A DNA stretch of 64,000 nt from Amaurobius ferox (taxonomy: Eukaryota; Arthropoda; Arachnida; Araneae; Amaurobiidae). A program made the position numbers and the translations under genes. Location of the stretch: contig OX578145.1 in NCBI GenBank assembly GCA_951213105.1, positions 14,327,534-14,391,533 on the forward strand, given 5' to 3'. Below are positions 32,722 to 44,300 of this stretch, piece after piece; the stretch's first letter is position 1; each line of letters opens with the position of its first letter. The notes under the pieces were generated by a model. That model was not told the origin of the DNA, did not search any database, and saw only the letters and a program-made list of their open reading frames with translations.

Positions 32722-33535
32722 TCTGATGTGGGCAGCACATAATTTTTCCTGCAGACTCATATTCACGTTCTCTTTATTCCATCAATAATTCATTAAACTC
32801 TGTTTAATTACACCGAATAACAGCCATAATTATTTTAAATGACACTGAATTGGGACTTTTAATTCAATTTTCGTTCTCACTTGGTAACTGGACTTTTTTT
32901 TAAGGTAGCGTAGCGAAACTGCGAAAAAACTAAAGTATCTCATGAACGGCTAATCCTACTGTAATGGGGTTGGTCTTTTTCTTTTCATCGTTAAACATTA
33001 CGCATAAAACAAGCACTTAATTGATACATTTGAGCATACTTAGTTTTTTAATTTATATTTCAACGATTTTTATGGAACATTTTGCAAAGAAAGGCAGGTT
33101 TTTTTTTTAATCGTACCAAAATCTAATTAGCACCAGAATAATCTACAAGTGACTTATCTTTCAAATTTTGTAAAATTTGATCTATTAGTTTTTCAGATAG
33201 AGTGGATACAGGTAATTTTTGCGGGTCATTTCGCAAAAAAATGCGGATTGATTTATCCCAAATCGTATCCAAAACTAATCAGTATCAGGGCCACCCACAA
33301 GTGACTTACATACCAAATTTTATGAAATTTCGTATATTAGTTTTTGAGTTAGAGTGGACACATACATTGCACAGATAAACTCATAGGCTGACAGACAGAT
33401 ACACACACAGAAGTCACGCTAAAAATAGTTTTTTTCGTGTTCTAGAGGTCCCAAAACGTGTAAATCCGTCGAAAACTCGAGTTGGGATTTTCAGTATGAT
33501 TCCAATACTTTCTCTATACTTATACAGGGAAATAA
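32722..33535 (+). mobile_element. Family A2 element, full-length copy
   Basis: Starts TCTGATGTGGGCAGCACATA after a run of A; ends at a hairpin ACTTTCTCTATACTTATACA with GGGAAAT (33507-33535). The interior lacks the TTGGCGA core of A1. It has repeated modules about 210 bp apart (AACTAATCAGTATCA-like and CAAGTGACTTA phrases, at about 33120 and 33270) and GACAGACAGATACACACACA near the 3' end. A2 and A1 share only the termini and the 3' CGTCGAAAACTCGA module. No protein. Confidence 0.7.
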
Positions 33536-33589
33536 TTTATTGCAGGGAAGTAAAAATGTATTATGCACGGCTTAGCAGTAAAGGTGTGT

Positions 33590-33712
33590 TCCGTGTTAAA
33601 TTGTGTTATATTAAGTTAAATAAGTTATATAAGTTATATTAAGTTATATAAGTTATATTAAGTTATATAAGTTAATTGTGTTGTGTTATATAAGTTGTGT
33701 TATATTAAGTTA
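33590..33712. repeat. AT-rich minisatellite (TTATATAAG / TTATATTAAG units)
   Basis: Alternating GTTATATAA and GTTATATTAA units of about 10-20 bp, followed by a GTGTTGTGTTATAT variant. Confidence 0.85.
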
Positions 33713-34387
33713 ATTTCTTCCATAACAACATGTTTTTAATTTCAATGCCATTCGATAAATTTAACTTTGAATATAATACATCTCGCTGCATAATGAAAAT
33801 TTTTATCTGTTTGTGTGTCTATCGTCGTCTGTAGTAGAAAATCGAAGCGTCGGACGGCGGCGAAATTTGCTACAAAGGTGCTTCCCGTCCAGGTAATGTG
33901 CATCTAGACCGTATTTTTTTTAATATGATATAGTTTAACAGTGAAGACTAATTAAAGCCGAAAATTCGTCGAAATTTTGACTTTAAAATAATTTTTATTT
34001 TCCACACGTAATGAAAGATAAAATGGCGCTGGTCTTCTATAAACTAATATCTCAGAAAACTAATTTGAGTGGGATTTTATTTGATGTTTTCTATATTCGT
34101 GAATTTAAGAAATAAATTTTCATGATTCGGAATATGTAATTAATTCAATATTATAAGTGAAATTTTGACTCTAATCGGAAGCAATCTCTCTGACATAGCA
34201 ATTATTTTATTTATTTTTACTTATAGGGTAAAATAACTTTCATTTCTCTTATGCGATTTCAAGTGCTATTATCTACTTATGCTGCGCATATTTAGTGCGT
34301 ATTAATTAATCTTAGTTAGGGCGTATCAAAGAAGCATATTATAACCACGCTGCATAATTGACAATTACTCCAAGTGAGACAAGTTGA

Positions 34388-34670
34388 AAATCACTCCAAG
34401 TGCACAGTAGATAAGGCACGGGGATTGCATTCAGATGTTTCAAGCTTGATTCCCGACCCTTCCTAAAGTGTCTCCGAGTTCACACAGAGTACGGACACAT
34501 TAAGTATATGGGCCTGAATGTCTTTCCGAGAAGTAGGGAAAGGAGGATACGGTGCCTTTGGATTCCGTCCCCACTGGATTCCGGTCTAAATTGGGGGGCA
34601 CTGTCCTGGCCATCCAAGAAGATACTTTATATCTTCGGGTAGGTGTCGCGGTCTGGCTGGAAGAAAAAGA
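34388..34670 (+). mobile_element. SINE-B, copy 3
   Basis: Plus-strand head region with GGGGATTGCATTCAG and AAGCTTGATTCCCGAC, then CACACAGAGTACGGACACAT, CTTTCCGAGAAGTAGG, GAAAGGAGGATACGG, CCACTGGATTCCGGTC, TAAATTGGGGGGCACTG and tail CTTCGGGTAGGTGTCGCGG. The block order matches the reverse complements of the 55.8- and 60.1-kb copies. The minus-strand open frame over it is a by-product. Confidence 0.75.
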
Positions 34671-34739
34671 AGCATTTTCACGAAAACGTTCCAGGACACG
34701 AAACATTTTGTGACTGATCAAAACCCGATCTGATTTAAA

Positions 34740-36774
34740 CATTTATTCTATCCCAATATAGAGTTGCAGACTTACCTAACTAGCCTTGTGATTGCCTTCA
34801 ATGTAAAAACTCTAATAAGTTGTTTGTTAACAGAAAAATCATACTTTAACATAAATGAGAGAAATGGTTATCGAGACTTCATAACTCCAGAAAGTATAAC
34901 TATATGTAAAAAACATTGGGAATGAAGAGCTTTTAAAGCCATTCAAAACATTCCCTGGCGTAACATATCTGTAGAGTAAATAAATGTATGATTGGTTGAA
35001 CTATATTGCGGTCTAGTTAAAATTTTTAAGCCAATATAACTTCACACAAGTCTGTTTAGCATAAGCAAATCACAACCAAAATTACTGCGCAAGATTACAA
35101 TCCTTATTTCTCTGAGTTATGAAACGAACATGTTTATTTTTTTCTCTCTGCATTATTTTTCAATACTATATTTCGCTTCTATTCTTTCGGTATTTTAATA
35201 CTGTTTCTGCGTTTACTAATACTTTTCCCACTAGGTGGTGGCACTATTTTTAGATTATAGCATTTTTGCTAGCACATGGCAAGCCTCCTTTCATTTGTCT
35301 CTAAGAATGGTTTACTCACACTGAAGATGAAAACCAAAGCATTTTTGAAACGAACGTCTGTTTTTACCATTTTATTTACTCTAAAGTTTACGCTATGATT
35401 TCTTTAATTTTTCGTATTGCACAAAATAATATTCTGTAATAACTGTAATTTTATCTGAAAAAAATATTTCGGATGCACATATTTTTTATAATTTTGATTT
35501 TAAATATTTGAATCAAGAAACTAAAAGTTAAACGCAAACTCTGCTGTTTTTTTCTCGTTTTTCCGAGAATTATGATTTTATTATTTTATACATTTTAAGT
35601 TTTGTTTTAAATATGCATAAGCAACTTTTATGAGAAAGAACGTATTTCATGTCACAGTCACAGTGTAAAAATCTCAAATGGTCTATAACTGAACATGGAT
35701 CCGATATAAATATTTGTGTTAAAATCCCCATTACCTAAATATGAGTATACTTCATGCTGCCATAACTCGCCTATAGAGGGCGTTTCAAAAGTTAGGATCT
35801 CACTCCCACTGCAAAGAACTATATCCATGGACAGATATTCAGCATATTTGTTACCGGCTATGAGGTTGGACCATGGAAGTAACAGTAAGGAATTAAACTT
35901 TATATTAGGAAAACGCCAATATCGTTTGAGACAATCATTTAGGTGGCGCTGGCATAAGATAAGTACTTTTGCATTGAATGCATTTCTATGACGAAAGGCT
36001 TAAAATATTTATTTAAACTGTCAATTTTGTAAAAATAAATTATGAGCGCAAGGCAAAGTAGAAATGGAACAATAAGAAGACGCCTAAGTATTCGAAATAA
36101 TTTTACCTTTCAATTTATTTTTATCTCCCTATATTCTGTACTCCACGCTACAACTATGAAGAAATACTGGTTAATTATTCTCATAATTAGGGAACTCTTA
36201 ATTTGAAAATAATCAATAATACATATACTCAATACTACGACTTTCTATTGTGTCAACTAATAGTTGCTTTACTAACATTAGCAACACCTAGATATAATTC
36301 TCAAAGCATAATGGCATTTTCAAACGCTTCATCCATAGGAGTTTTATCTCCTTCTCTCTAACTTCATGATTTTACTGAATTTGTTAGACACCATGTAGGT
36401 TATCAAACTTATCTCACATAGCAAGTTTTCTTACAAGCAATATAAGTATGAGCTATTCCATGCTAATGATTTCAAAGGAAAGCACAAAATCGGTCTGTGG
36501 ATGCTGTAATTTTAAGTTAGAGAGTGATCCTAAAAATGCTTTCCCTTTACAGTTATACATATTTATAGAAATGTTATACGTCACTTTTAACACAAAAAAT
36601 CGATAAATAATGCTTATTTAATCAGAAATAAAATAACACAACGGAATATCTAAAAGCATAGAAAATATGCTTTTTTTAAGCAATTATTTTCGGCGTTCTT
36701 GCTCAACTGTTTCCTCTTTCAATAAAAAAAGGTAACATTGTCCAAGGTCTTAGGACTTAATTTTATTATTGAAC
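34740..36774. other. AT-rich DNA, unassigned
   Basis: A 91-codon plus-strand frame at 35716-35991 has no recognised domain. It sits in a patch bounded by TATAGAGGGCG and TAGGTGGCGC phrases, possibly a transposon scrap. The rest shows nothing. Confidence 0.35.
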
Positions 36775-36975
36775 CGCTGGCTTTCTTGAATGAGAAGTAA
36801 ATAAGCCTCTTAATTAACTTCCGAGCCGCGAGGTGGAAAACACAAATGATCGCCCCTGGAAGAAGTCTGAAGTATTCATTGGTCCATAAATTGAATTTCG
36901 TGGCGGGTAACGGTGCAGTTCCAACGCCTGATTGGGATGATAAGGTTAGAAGTTTTCGGGAGTTTTAATTAATTC
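36775..36975 (+). repeat. Family C 3' fragment
   Basis: CTCTTAATTAACTTCCGAG, ACACAAATGATCGCCCCTGG and AAGAAGTCTGAAGTATTCAT match the right-hand end of family C copies 1 and 2 in the same order and orientation. Confidence 0.65.
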
Positions 36976-37102
36976 CAGCAAGTGACAAAATGAAGGGCGA
37001 TACCACTTTTTAATGCGTATTAATAATGCTATACCGCCTTAGATATTTAACAAAAAATATAATGCGTTCAGATATATTACTTTTCCTAAAAGATATAAAT
37101 GT

Positions 37103-37535
37103 GATGTAGGATCAGTATTGTACTACGCTCTCAAAATGAGACCAGAAATCGCTACTTCAGTTTTAGTCCTAGCTCCTAAGCTTTCAAAACCAACTAAAGC
37201 AGACTGGGCTGAGGCTAAAGAAGTGCTTAATGAAAGAAATTAAAGAACTAAAACTCTGTCTCGTCAAAGTCATTCATTCGTATCTTTTGTGGATGCTGAT
37301 TAGGAAAATGATCCAGCTGTTAGAAAATCAAGCACCGTATATTTCAACAAATATCTCAGAAGTTTCTTGACATCGATCAGTAAGAAACAATCCAGCGTGA
37401 CTTTGTTTTCGATGAAAGCAGAATGTATTGCTGTCGCTGCATCCACCATGGCAGCGATATGGCTACGAAGGCTACTGCAGGACTTCGATGAAATTTTCTA
37501 CGAAGACAATCAATGCTGTCAGTGTAATCAGTGAC
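37103..37535 (+). pseudogene. Copia-type retrotransposon remnant: reverse transcriptase end and RNase H
   Basis: This part of a Ty1/copia polyprotein comes from the end of reverse transcriptase and the RNase H domain. The first frame gives DVGSVLYYALKMRPEIATSV then SKPTKADWAEAKEVL, matching the copia region that usually reads TRPDIAYAV and ILRYLKG. After a stop and frame change, VDAD*ENDPAVRKSS is the RNase H metal-binding start, with a stop directly after the DAD. Then come SISKKQSSVTLFSMKAEC (family SSKKQ...SSTEAEY), AAIWLRRLLQDF and a terminal stop. It is dead: stops, a frameshift, and no upstream gag, protease or integrase in place. Confidence 0.85.
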
Positions 37536-37539
37536 AGTC

Positions 37540-38782
37540 AGTTGTTAGAAAATCAAATAAATATCTGAGAAGCTTGTAAATAGCCTTGCTTCCCCAACCG
37601 GGAATCGAACCCTGGATCTCCAAACTGGCCAGTCGACGTTCTGTCGGCCGTTGAGCTACTGAGACGAAATTACAAACTCTTATCGTCGAAGTGGATTCTG
37701 CATTCTCCAGCGTCTAACGTCAGATTGGCGGGCAACTGACAGTTTGACTGACCACCTCTTGCTATTTTTGCATGTCAGTCTCTTGCTACTACTATGTTTC
37801 CCAGGTTACTAACCTGCGTGGTCGTTATCCTCTCAATTTGAAATCGGCGATCGATCTTTCAGAGTCCACTGAACCAGTATACTAGTCGTATTAGGGTCAT
37901 TTTCAGATCTCCGACATATGAAAAATAGTTTAATTTTAATCTATTTTTCATTATATTAATATACCTCACTCTAAATTTTATTTTTCAATGATCTTTTTAA
38001 CTATATTCGCAATAATCCTTTTCCCATTTTTGAAAAATGGACGTACTTGTTCAAATATAATATAAAACTGTCTGTTTAACCACAATATTTTTCATCTATT
38101 GTTATCTTTTAATTCTAAATATATGTTTGCTTGGCGGGATGGTAGACCTTGGGTACCTCCTGAGTATAGGAGGTCTCCTTTCCCGGCTGTGCAACTAACT
38201 ACTTTAAATCCACTATGTGAGTCGCATGGTCAAGGATCTTCAGACCTCCGATATCTTTGCACTAACCTATAAGGTTAATTGTTCGGATGGTATCGTGAAG
38301 AATCTTGTTGCCGCAACCAGGAGTCGAATACTGGATCTCCGAACTGGCCAGCCGACGCACTACCGTTGAGCTACTGGGAAGAAATTGCAGGCTCTTATCG
38401 AAGTGGACTCTGCGAGCTTCTAAGCATCGATCTGTAAGAAGCAATCTAACGTGACGTTATTTTCGACGAAAGCAGAATGCATTTCTGTCACTGAATCCAC
38501 CATGACAGTGATATGAATAGAGCTACAAAGGCTGCTGCAGGACTTTGATGAAAATGAGGTACATTGTATTTTCTCGAAGACAATTAGCGGCGTATAAAGA
38601 TGATAACAGATGATAAGCGCTGTGCAAGAATCAAATATAGCACCAGATACCACTTTGCTAAAGATCTAATCAATAAAAATAATTTTGAAACGAAGTATTT
38701 CCCCACTGATCAAATGACTACAGACATATTAACAAAACCATTAAGGAATAACAAATTGATAACCTTTGCTCAGAATTTATGA
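37540..38782 (+). pseudogene. Second copia RNase H fragment, split by a SINE-A unit
   Basis: A second, diverged copy of the RNase H segment begins at about 37540 (VRKSNKYLRSL). It is broken at about 37558 and resumes at about 38412 with SICKKQSNVTLFSTKAEC and RLLQDFDENE. It continues past the first copy with KYSTRYHFAKDLIN and YFPTDQMTTDILTKPL, the conserved C-terminal end of copia RNase H, and stops at 38780-38782. The interruption is the SINE-A unit at 37559-38412. Short matching words at the break (GAGAAGCTTG and GCGAGCTTCT) may be a decayed target duplication. In-frame stops exist, so it is not functional. Confidence 0.8.
37559..38412 (-). mobile_element. SINE-A unit, copy 5, nested in copia and itself interrupted
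   Basis: Two minus-strand heads (37590-37680 and 38315-38400) at the outer edges are the usual unit ends. The body 37680-37920 is normal up to the CAGATCTCCGACATA phrase. The matching continuation (TTTGCACTAACCTATAAGG) is found only from 38255. The roughly 300 bp between them (37925-38225), including a GGTACCTCCTGAGTATAGGA patch, are foreign to the family, so something inserted here later. Confidence 0.65.
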
Positions 38783-38883
38783 ATATATTAAATGTGTTAT
38801 TTCGTTTGTTATGTTCTTTTGTGTTAAAAAATCAAAGCAATTGTGTGTTAATTTTGTGTTAAAAAATAACCATTGAGTAGGGA

Positions 38884-38935
38884 TGTTAAATAAATTGTAT
38901 ATATCCAGTGAAGTATCGATCGCCTTGCAATAAGC
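38884..38935 (+). mobile_element. Possible start of copia 3' LTR
   Basis: About 100 bp after the polyprotein stop, GAGTAGGGATGTTAAATAAA looks like a polypurine tract followed by a TG-starting LTR, the usual copia arrangement. Its right end and any 5' partner were not found. Confidence 0.35.
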
Positions 38936-38979
38936 CAACATTTTTCAACCTACCACAAATTTCCAGTTCATTCTTAGAA

Positions 38980-39530
38980 GTCATAATGGAAGCATTGCTT
39001 TTCTGTTCATGTAGTTCTAATCTCCAATGAAACTTCAATGTAAAACGCATCCTTAGTTGGTGGAAGTGACCAAATTTTGGAGACTATAAAGAGCGAGTTC
39101 TTCCTATTTTTGTGGACCAGGATCTAAATAATGATTTTGAAATTATTAGATATCTTGAGAAATGGGGGCATATGTTGATGAAAATTAATGCCGTTTTCTT
39201 CACAGCGTGAATGATTGTATTCTCATATCTCATAAATGAAAGATAATATATTTAGTAAAGCATTACCTATCTTGCCTTCACTGATACCAAACAGATAAAC
39301 TGTAGTATCACATCCGCTCAAAACATGTTCGAGCAAGATGTATGGTACCATGTCATTATGCGTTTTGAGATTTTCAAAATTAGTAAAGCATCGGTGTCAT
39401 CAGAAACTATCGTCACCTGCACATACCTTTCTTTTGTTCTCAATTTATTTGCTTGGAGAACAATTTCACCATTTACCTCATTTTACAAAGTTACCAAATC
39501 GTATCCTTTGAAAATACTTAACCCAATGAT
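38980..39530 (-). pseudogene. Remnant of the SDDTD...SGCDTT protein family (probably transposon-borne)
   Basis: Minus strand, one frame (upstream part, about 39380-39525) gives NGEIVLQANKLRTKERYVQ then VTIVSDDTDALLIL. After a frameshift another frame (about 39260-39350) gives YILLEHVLSGCDTTVYLFGI then SEGKIGNALLNIL. The pair, an acidic strand ending DTD followed by a SGCDTT box and FG.GK, is a signature I associate with dispersed, uncharacterised invertebrate proteins of mobile-element type, possibly PIN-like nucleases. Stops and the frameshift show decay. The precise family is not certain. Confidence 0.45.
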
Positions 39531-39904
39531 ATTTTAAAGTATTTAATCATGCCATAATAAAAGCTTGATCTTTGTAGCTCAAATAATTTCTTACTGCGTA
39601 TAATGTTGATCTAGACCCGATTTCAAAAATTTTCTATTCTTGAAGGAAGTAAGAAGAACATTAAAGGTTTAATAACCCTGCTAATTCAAGCAACTCTATT
39701 ACGTGTTGTAACATATTTGGTGACGAGCATGTATGCATCACCTAGCTTTCAGGTGAGTTCAGATTTTAAGTCACAGATGTAGTTGCAAACAGTACTGAGA
39801 TCAGAGCAAGGTATCCCTTGTTGTTTTGTACCTATTTTAGATGCATCTTGTACATTATTCTTGTCTAGATGCAACTTACCTGTAACAGTGATCGCATGCT
39901 TTTT

Positions 39905-41051
39905 AACACTTTACAACATAGTTGAAAAGTGTTTATGACTTTGTTCATTCATTCTGTCTGTCTGTCTGTCCGTTCGCACGATAACCGTCGCAACAATTAC
40001 TTTATCAAAATTAAATTTTAGTATGCTGTTCAAGCGATCTGTGGGACATACGAGAATGTAAATGAATAATATCACACAATTAGTTTTGGATTGAACCCGG
40101 GATGAAAAAATGAAATACATTGAATCCTATGGGATTCGAATATTACAAACATTTTTTATACGAATTTAAAATTCACAAGTTGCTTAAAATGTTTTAAGAA
40201 AATTAAAATTACCCCATAAAAATTATAAAAAAAAATTCAGCAGAATATTTTTGGTAGCTGTTTAAATAAAAATTAAATAATACTTACTCCCATATTATAT
40301 GAAGAGACCACGTGACCCACTTCAAAATAAAATATGGCATCTATATTGTGTCAAAATTGTGATTTTTAAAGTTCTTTTTAATTTATATTAATGTTGTATC
40401 CGTCCTAAAACCGCTTTATTTTTACTTAATGTATTTGCATCTATATTCTGAAATAACGCAATTACAATATATTTGAATTTAAATAATCATCAAACTTTGA
40501 TTATTTCTACAGCGGAGCCTAATTTTTACGGATGCAGATTGTAAACACATCAATCTGTAATATTAGTTGTATAAGAATTGCTGAATTTTTAACGCAAAAT
40601 TATTTCACTCTGGAGTCTGCAAAAAGGCTGATATGAATGAAATGCTCATTGATTTTAGATAAAGAAGCAAACGCTTTTATAGCAGACTTTTCAATGAAGT
40701 TTTAAGCTTTTAGTTAAAGTACTTTTATCTCCATGGTTTTAAGATTTGAAGTAAAATAAATTATTGTAGTATTGTGATGAATGAAAGGAATGGAATAAAA
40801 GTGTATGAATGAAATATTTTCTGCTTTTATAAAGAGATCCAGGCGATTTATATATTAATGACGTCATTTGAATTTCATTTTCTTCGATGAAGTATTAAGT
40901 TTTCAAATCTAATAATTTATTGTACTATTGTGGTAATTATAAAAATATTACCGCTGAGTGTATCGCATTTTAGAGATATTGAAATAAAATCGCATTGCAG
41001 TTGGAAAATGTTTCTTAATCAATACTTTTTGCATGGTTAATCTTTCTTGTT
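39905..41051 (-). mobile_element. Family B element, copy 2
   Basis: Reverse orientation. The 3' hairpin is at the left (AACACTTTACAACATAGTTG then AAAAGTGTT), followed by (GTCT)n at 39955-39970. The 5' end is at the right (TTGCATGGTTAATCTTTCTT). Interior blocks such as AATGAATAATATCAC, CACGTGACCCACTT and CGTCCTAAAACCGC are shared with the 57.9-kb copy and, reversed, with copies 1 and 3. About 1.15 kb. Confidence 0.75.
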
Positions 41052-42371
41052 TAATATTTGTGGGGTTTCAAATGCATCTATGTAGCCTTGTAGCATCTGA
41101 TAAATTCTTTCTCTGACTTTGACAATTGCATCAAGTCGTGTTTTAATTTATTTGTGCTCTTCTCGTTTAGCTTTTTGTTGGTGTTCCTCCTGACTCAACA
41201 TCCTTTCTGCACTGACAGCATCGCACACTTTGCCCATTGAATCAACAGATGGTGCATTTCGATTCATGCGTAAAGCTTTACAACAATAAGGCTTTTGCTC
41301 CTACGCAACTTATTATTATTTTTTCTAAATCAGGACAAAATAATTGATTAAAAATCAATTACGCAAATTACTACATATTTTACTATTAATATTTTAGTGG
41401 CAGTAAAAGGACACAGTGAAAACTAATATATTGTAGAAATTTAGGCACTCTGGAAAATTGTATAATCGTCAAACGGCGGTACTTATAAATAGAATGTTGA
41501 AAATTTTCAAAAATAAATTACAAAATAGAAAAATAAATTACGGCATTATAATAAGAACGCCAAGCTATGAAAATCCCTTCATACTCAAACTGTTAATTGT
41601 TCGTTGTAAAATTTGACACACATTCAAAATTTGAAAACAGAAAATTACCCACTTATAAAAAATTACCAACTTGGTGCTTCTAGTGTTAAGAAAGCATGAA
41701 CATGTTTTTCACAATGCACTCAGCATTTCTGCTTCTAATATATGAATGCTTCTAATATACTAAACTCACTACATTTAAGAAATGCATTTCTTATACAAAG
41801 CATTTCACCCCATGCCTAGGAAAATGGGAAATTTTAAAAGTATATGGGAGAATATATTCCATCAGCAATAAAAAAATATCAGAAGCATTTGTATTTTATA
41901 TCCTGGAAGCATATATTTCAGTAGTTCAAATGCCTTTAAATGTTAGTTTAATATTCCCCTACATTTGGAACTTAAAGTTTTGGCAATCCGGTGGATGCAG
42001 TTAATGAGGCAAAAGAATTATTTTTGGGGACTTTGCTTATTTTTTTTTTGCACACATTTTGTGAATAATATACTTTCACTTGGAATAATTCTTTTACGAA
42101 CGCTTCTCCTTCATTTGTGTTTTATTTCTATCTAGTTAATGGGTTACGTTATTTTTTTTTAAATTTATTGCATTGTATTTTATATATATGTATCGATAAA
42201 TATGTAATTATTTTAACCCCGTTGCAATAAACCTGTTTGTAATTAGATGTAACGCGTTCAAATATTTAATGGATTAATAGTTAAGTGCACAACAATCTAA
42301 CTTAACTACACCTTTTTTGTGCCTTATATCATTCTGTTTCATGGATAATTTTAAATTTAATGCATTCTACT

Positions 42372-42372
<1 letters not shown>
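41052..42372. other. AT-rich DNA, unassigned
   Basis: No gene or shared repeat recognised. Confidence 0.4.

Positions 42373-42424
<52 letters not shown>
42373..42424. repeat. (TA)n microsatellite
   Basis: About 26 uninterrupted TA repeats; a shorter TATATATGTATCGATAAATA phrase about 190 bp upstream resembles its right flank. Confidence 0.95.
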
Positions 42425-42428
<4 letters not shown>

Positions 42429-43088
42429 GATATGTAGTTATTTTACCTGAATACAACTGTATGTAATTTGAAATGTAGACGTTCAACATTACAAACATTG
42501 TGACATTGTGCGGTAGATCTTTAACACCATTTTATCACTGTGAAGCAAGTAAAATCGTTGCTTTATATAAGGAAAGTCCAATAAGTAATTTTCCAACAAA
42601 ATAGTATACATGTAAATGAAACATTTTTTCATGGGATCATACATTTTTTTTTTTTTAAATTTCGATGAATCTAAACATTTCGAACATCCCTGAACAAAAG
42701 TTAACCACTTTTTAATAACGTCCCCAATGTCTTGCATAGCATATATAAATTTTGTTAAATAAAGGTGTTAAATAAAGGCTAATATTTTGAATGAACGCTA
42801 AATAAAAAGTTTAAATAAAGGGTCACCACTAAATAATGGATCGGTTGTCACACCATTCTTAGGTCAAAGGGCTTAATTAATTCACATCACAGTATAACAT
42901 CACACACAATTCGCATAAGCTAAGAAAGCGTAGCTATTTACAATATTTGTAAGTTTTGTGGTCATATATATGTTTACTTATAAATTGAGTATTTTAGCAA
43001 CCTCGAACTAATACTGTTTTTCATTCTTACATGTATGTTTAAAATCCTTAGGGATTTAAACTCTTAGCTGTTTTACATTCTTATACAC

Positions 43089-43118
43089 GGACACACACAC
43101 ACACACACATATATATAC

Positions 43119-43164
<46 letters not shown>

Positions 43165-43171
43165 TATTATG

Positions 43172-43208
<37 letters not shown>

Positions 43209-43209
43209 A
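43089..43209. repeat. Compound 120-bp palindrome of AC/TA/GT repeats
   Basis: (AC)n, then TATATATACATAATATA, then (TA)n, then TATATTATGTATATA, then (TA)n and (GT)n. The right half is close to the reverse complement of the left, including the embedded ACATAATA/TATTATGT words, so the block can form a near-complete cruciform. Confidence 0.9.
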
Positions 43210-44300
43210 GATGACTCTTTTAATAAACAACTATGAGGTGTCTTACTATACGTTTATATATACAGGTTAAAACTACATATATTTTGATCTAAGTGCTTCT
43301 GGAAAAGACAAATCTGCTTTCAGGACTGATAGATGGTCAGGACTGTGTGATGAAGAAAGGCATTAATTACGTCAAAACACAGACCGTATCCTCAGTGACA
43401 GAAAACATATCGTTGAGGGATTCTGATTTGTAGAGATCTGTGTACAAATTAGTTTTTCACGGATGTTTCCTTCTTTAATGGATTACTTTATATCAACTTC
43501 CATTAGCACTGTGGTAGAATTATTCTTGTTACAGATTTAAAATGAAGAGATGTGTGCTATAAATATGTTTGTAGAATCATGTTGATTTAAATAAATATAA
43601 ATTGTTTCATAGTGTAAAGTACAAAATACTATTAGGTATTAATTATATTCAGTATTAGTACGGTAAACTTTAGGATTATTTGAAAAATGTTAGAAAAATA
43701 CTGAATGAGTTGCCGAAATATGGGAAAATTAATTTTGTTATGCGAAATTAGTTATGCGAAAATTAATGTTAAATTTCTCATTCATCGAAGTTAAAAAAAT
43801 CAAGAGTAACTGTTGTAATTGGGGGGGAGGGATCAAGGGGAAAGACTAAGAACCGCGAAATAGCATTTTTTACAGAAGAAATAAAACAAACTTTAAAACT
43901 CTAAAAACCAGAAAGTTTTTGTGACTTTCTTAGAGAAAATATTCGTAAACAATGCTTTAATAGCCTGTTGTTTCCACCAAAATATACGATAACTAAGTTT
44001 CAATTTACTTGCGGGATTAGTTATTTTATTATCTCTCTATTTTAGTCAGACTTTGCTATATTTTATAATGTATTCGGGTTTTTTTTTATCCGCAATAAAT
44101 GTCGCTCAGTAGGCTATTAAGCTTTATGACTTGCCACATTTAAATAATCCATGAAAGCAGTGCGAATACTGCCATAATACCATTTTCACATTTTTTTTAC
44201 TCTGTTGGTTTTTCTCCTGCACCCTTTAACTGATATTAAATAATTGTATTTCAATCCTGTTAGCCTCTCGACATAAAATTAATAAAACAACAACAAAAAA
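43210..44300. other. AT-rich DNA, unassigned
   Basis: No gene recognised. Confidence 0.4.

Noticed and set aside
35716..35991. 91-residue open frame
   Set aside because: No domain, no homologous block elsewhere in the window and no splice or start support; left unassigned.
37925..38225. Reading the two SINE-A heads at 37.6 and 38.4 kb as two independent insertions
   Set aside because: The body stops and resumes at the same internal phrase on the two sides, so one unit with a later internal insertion is simpler.
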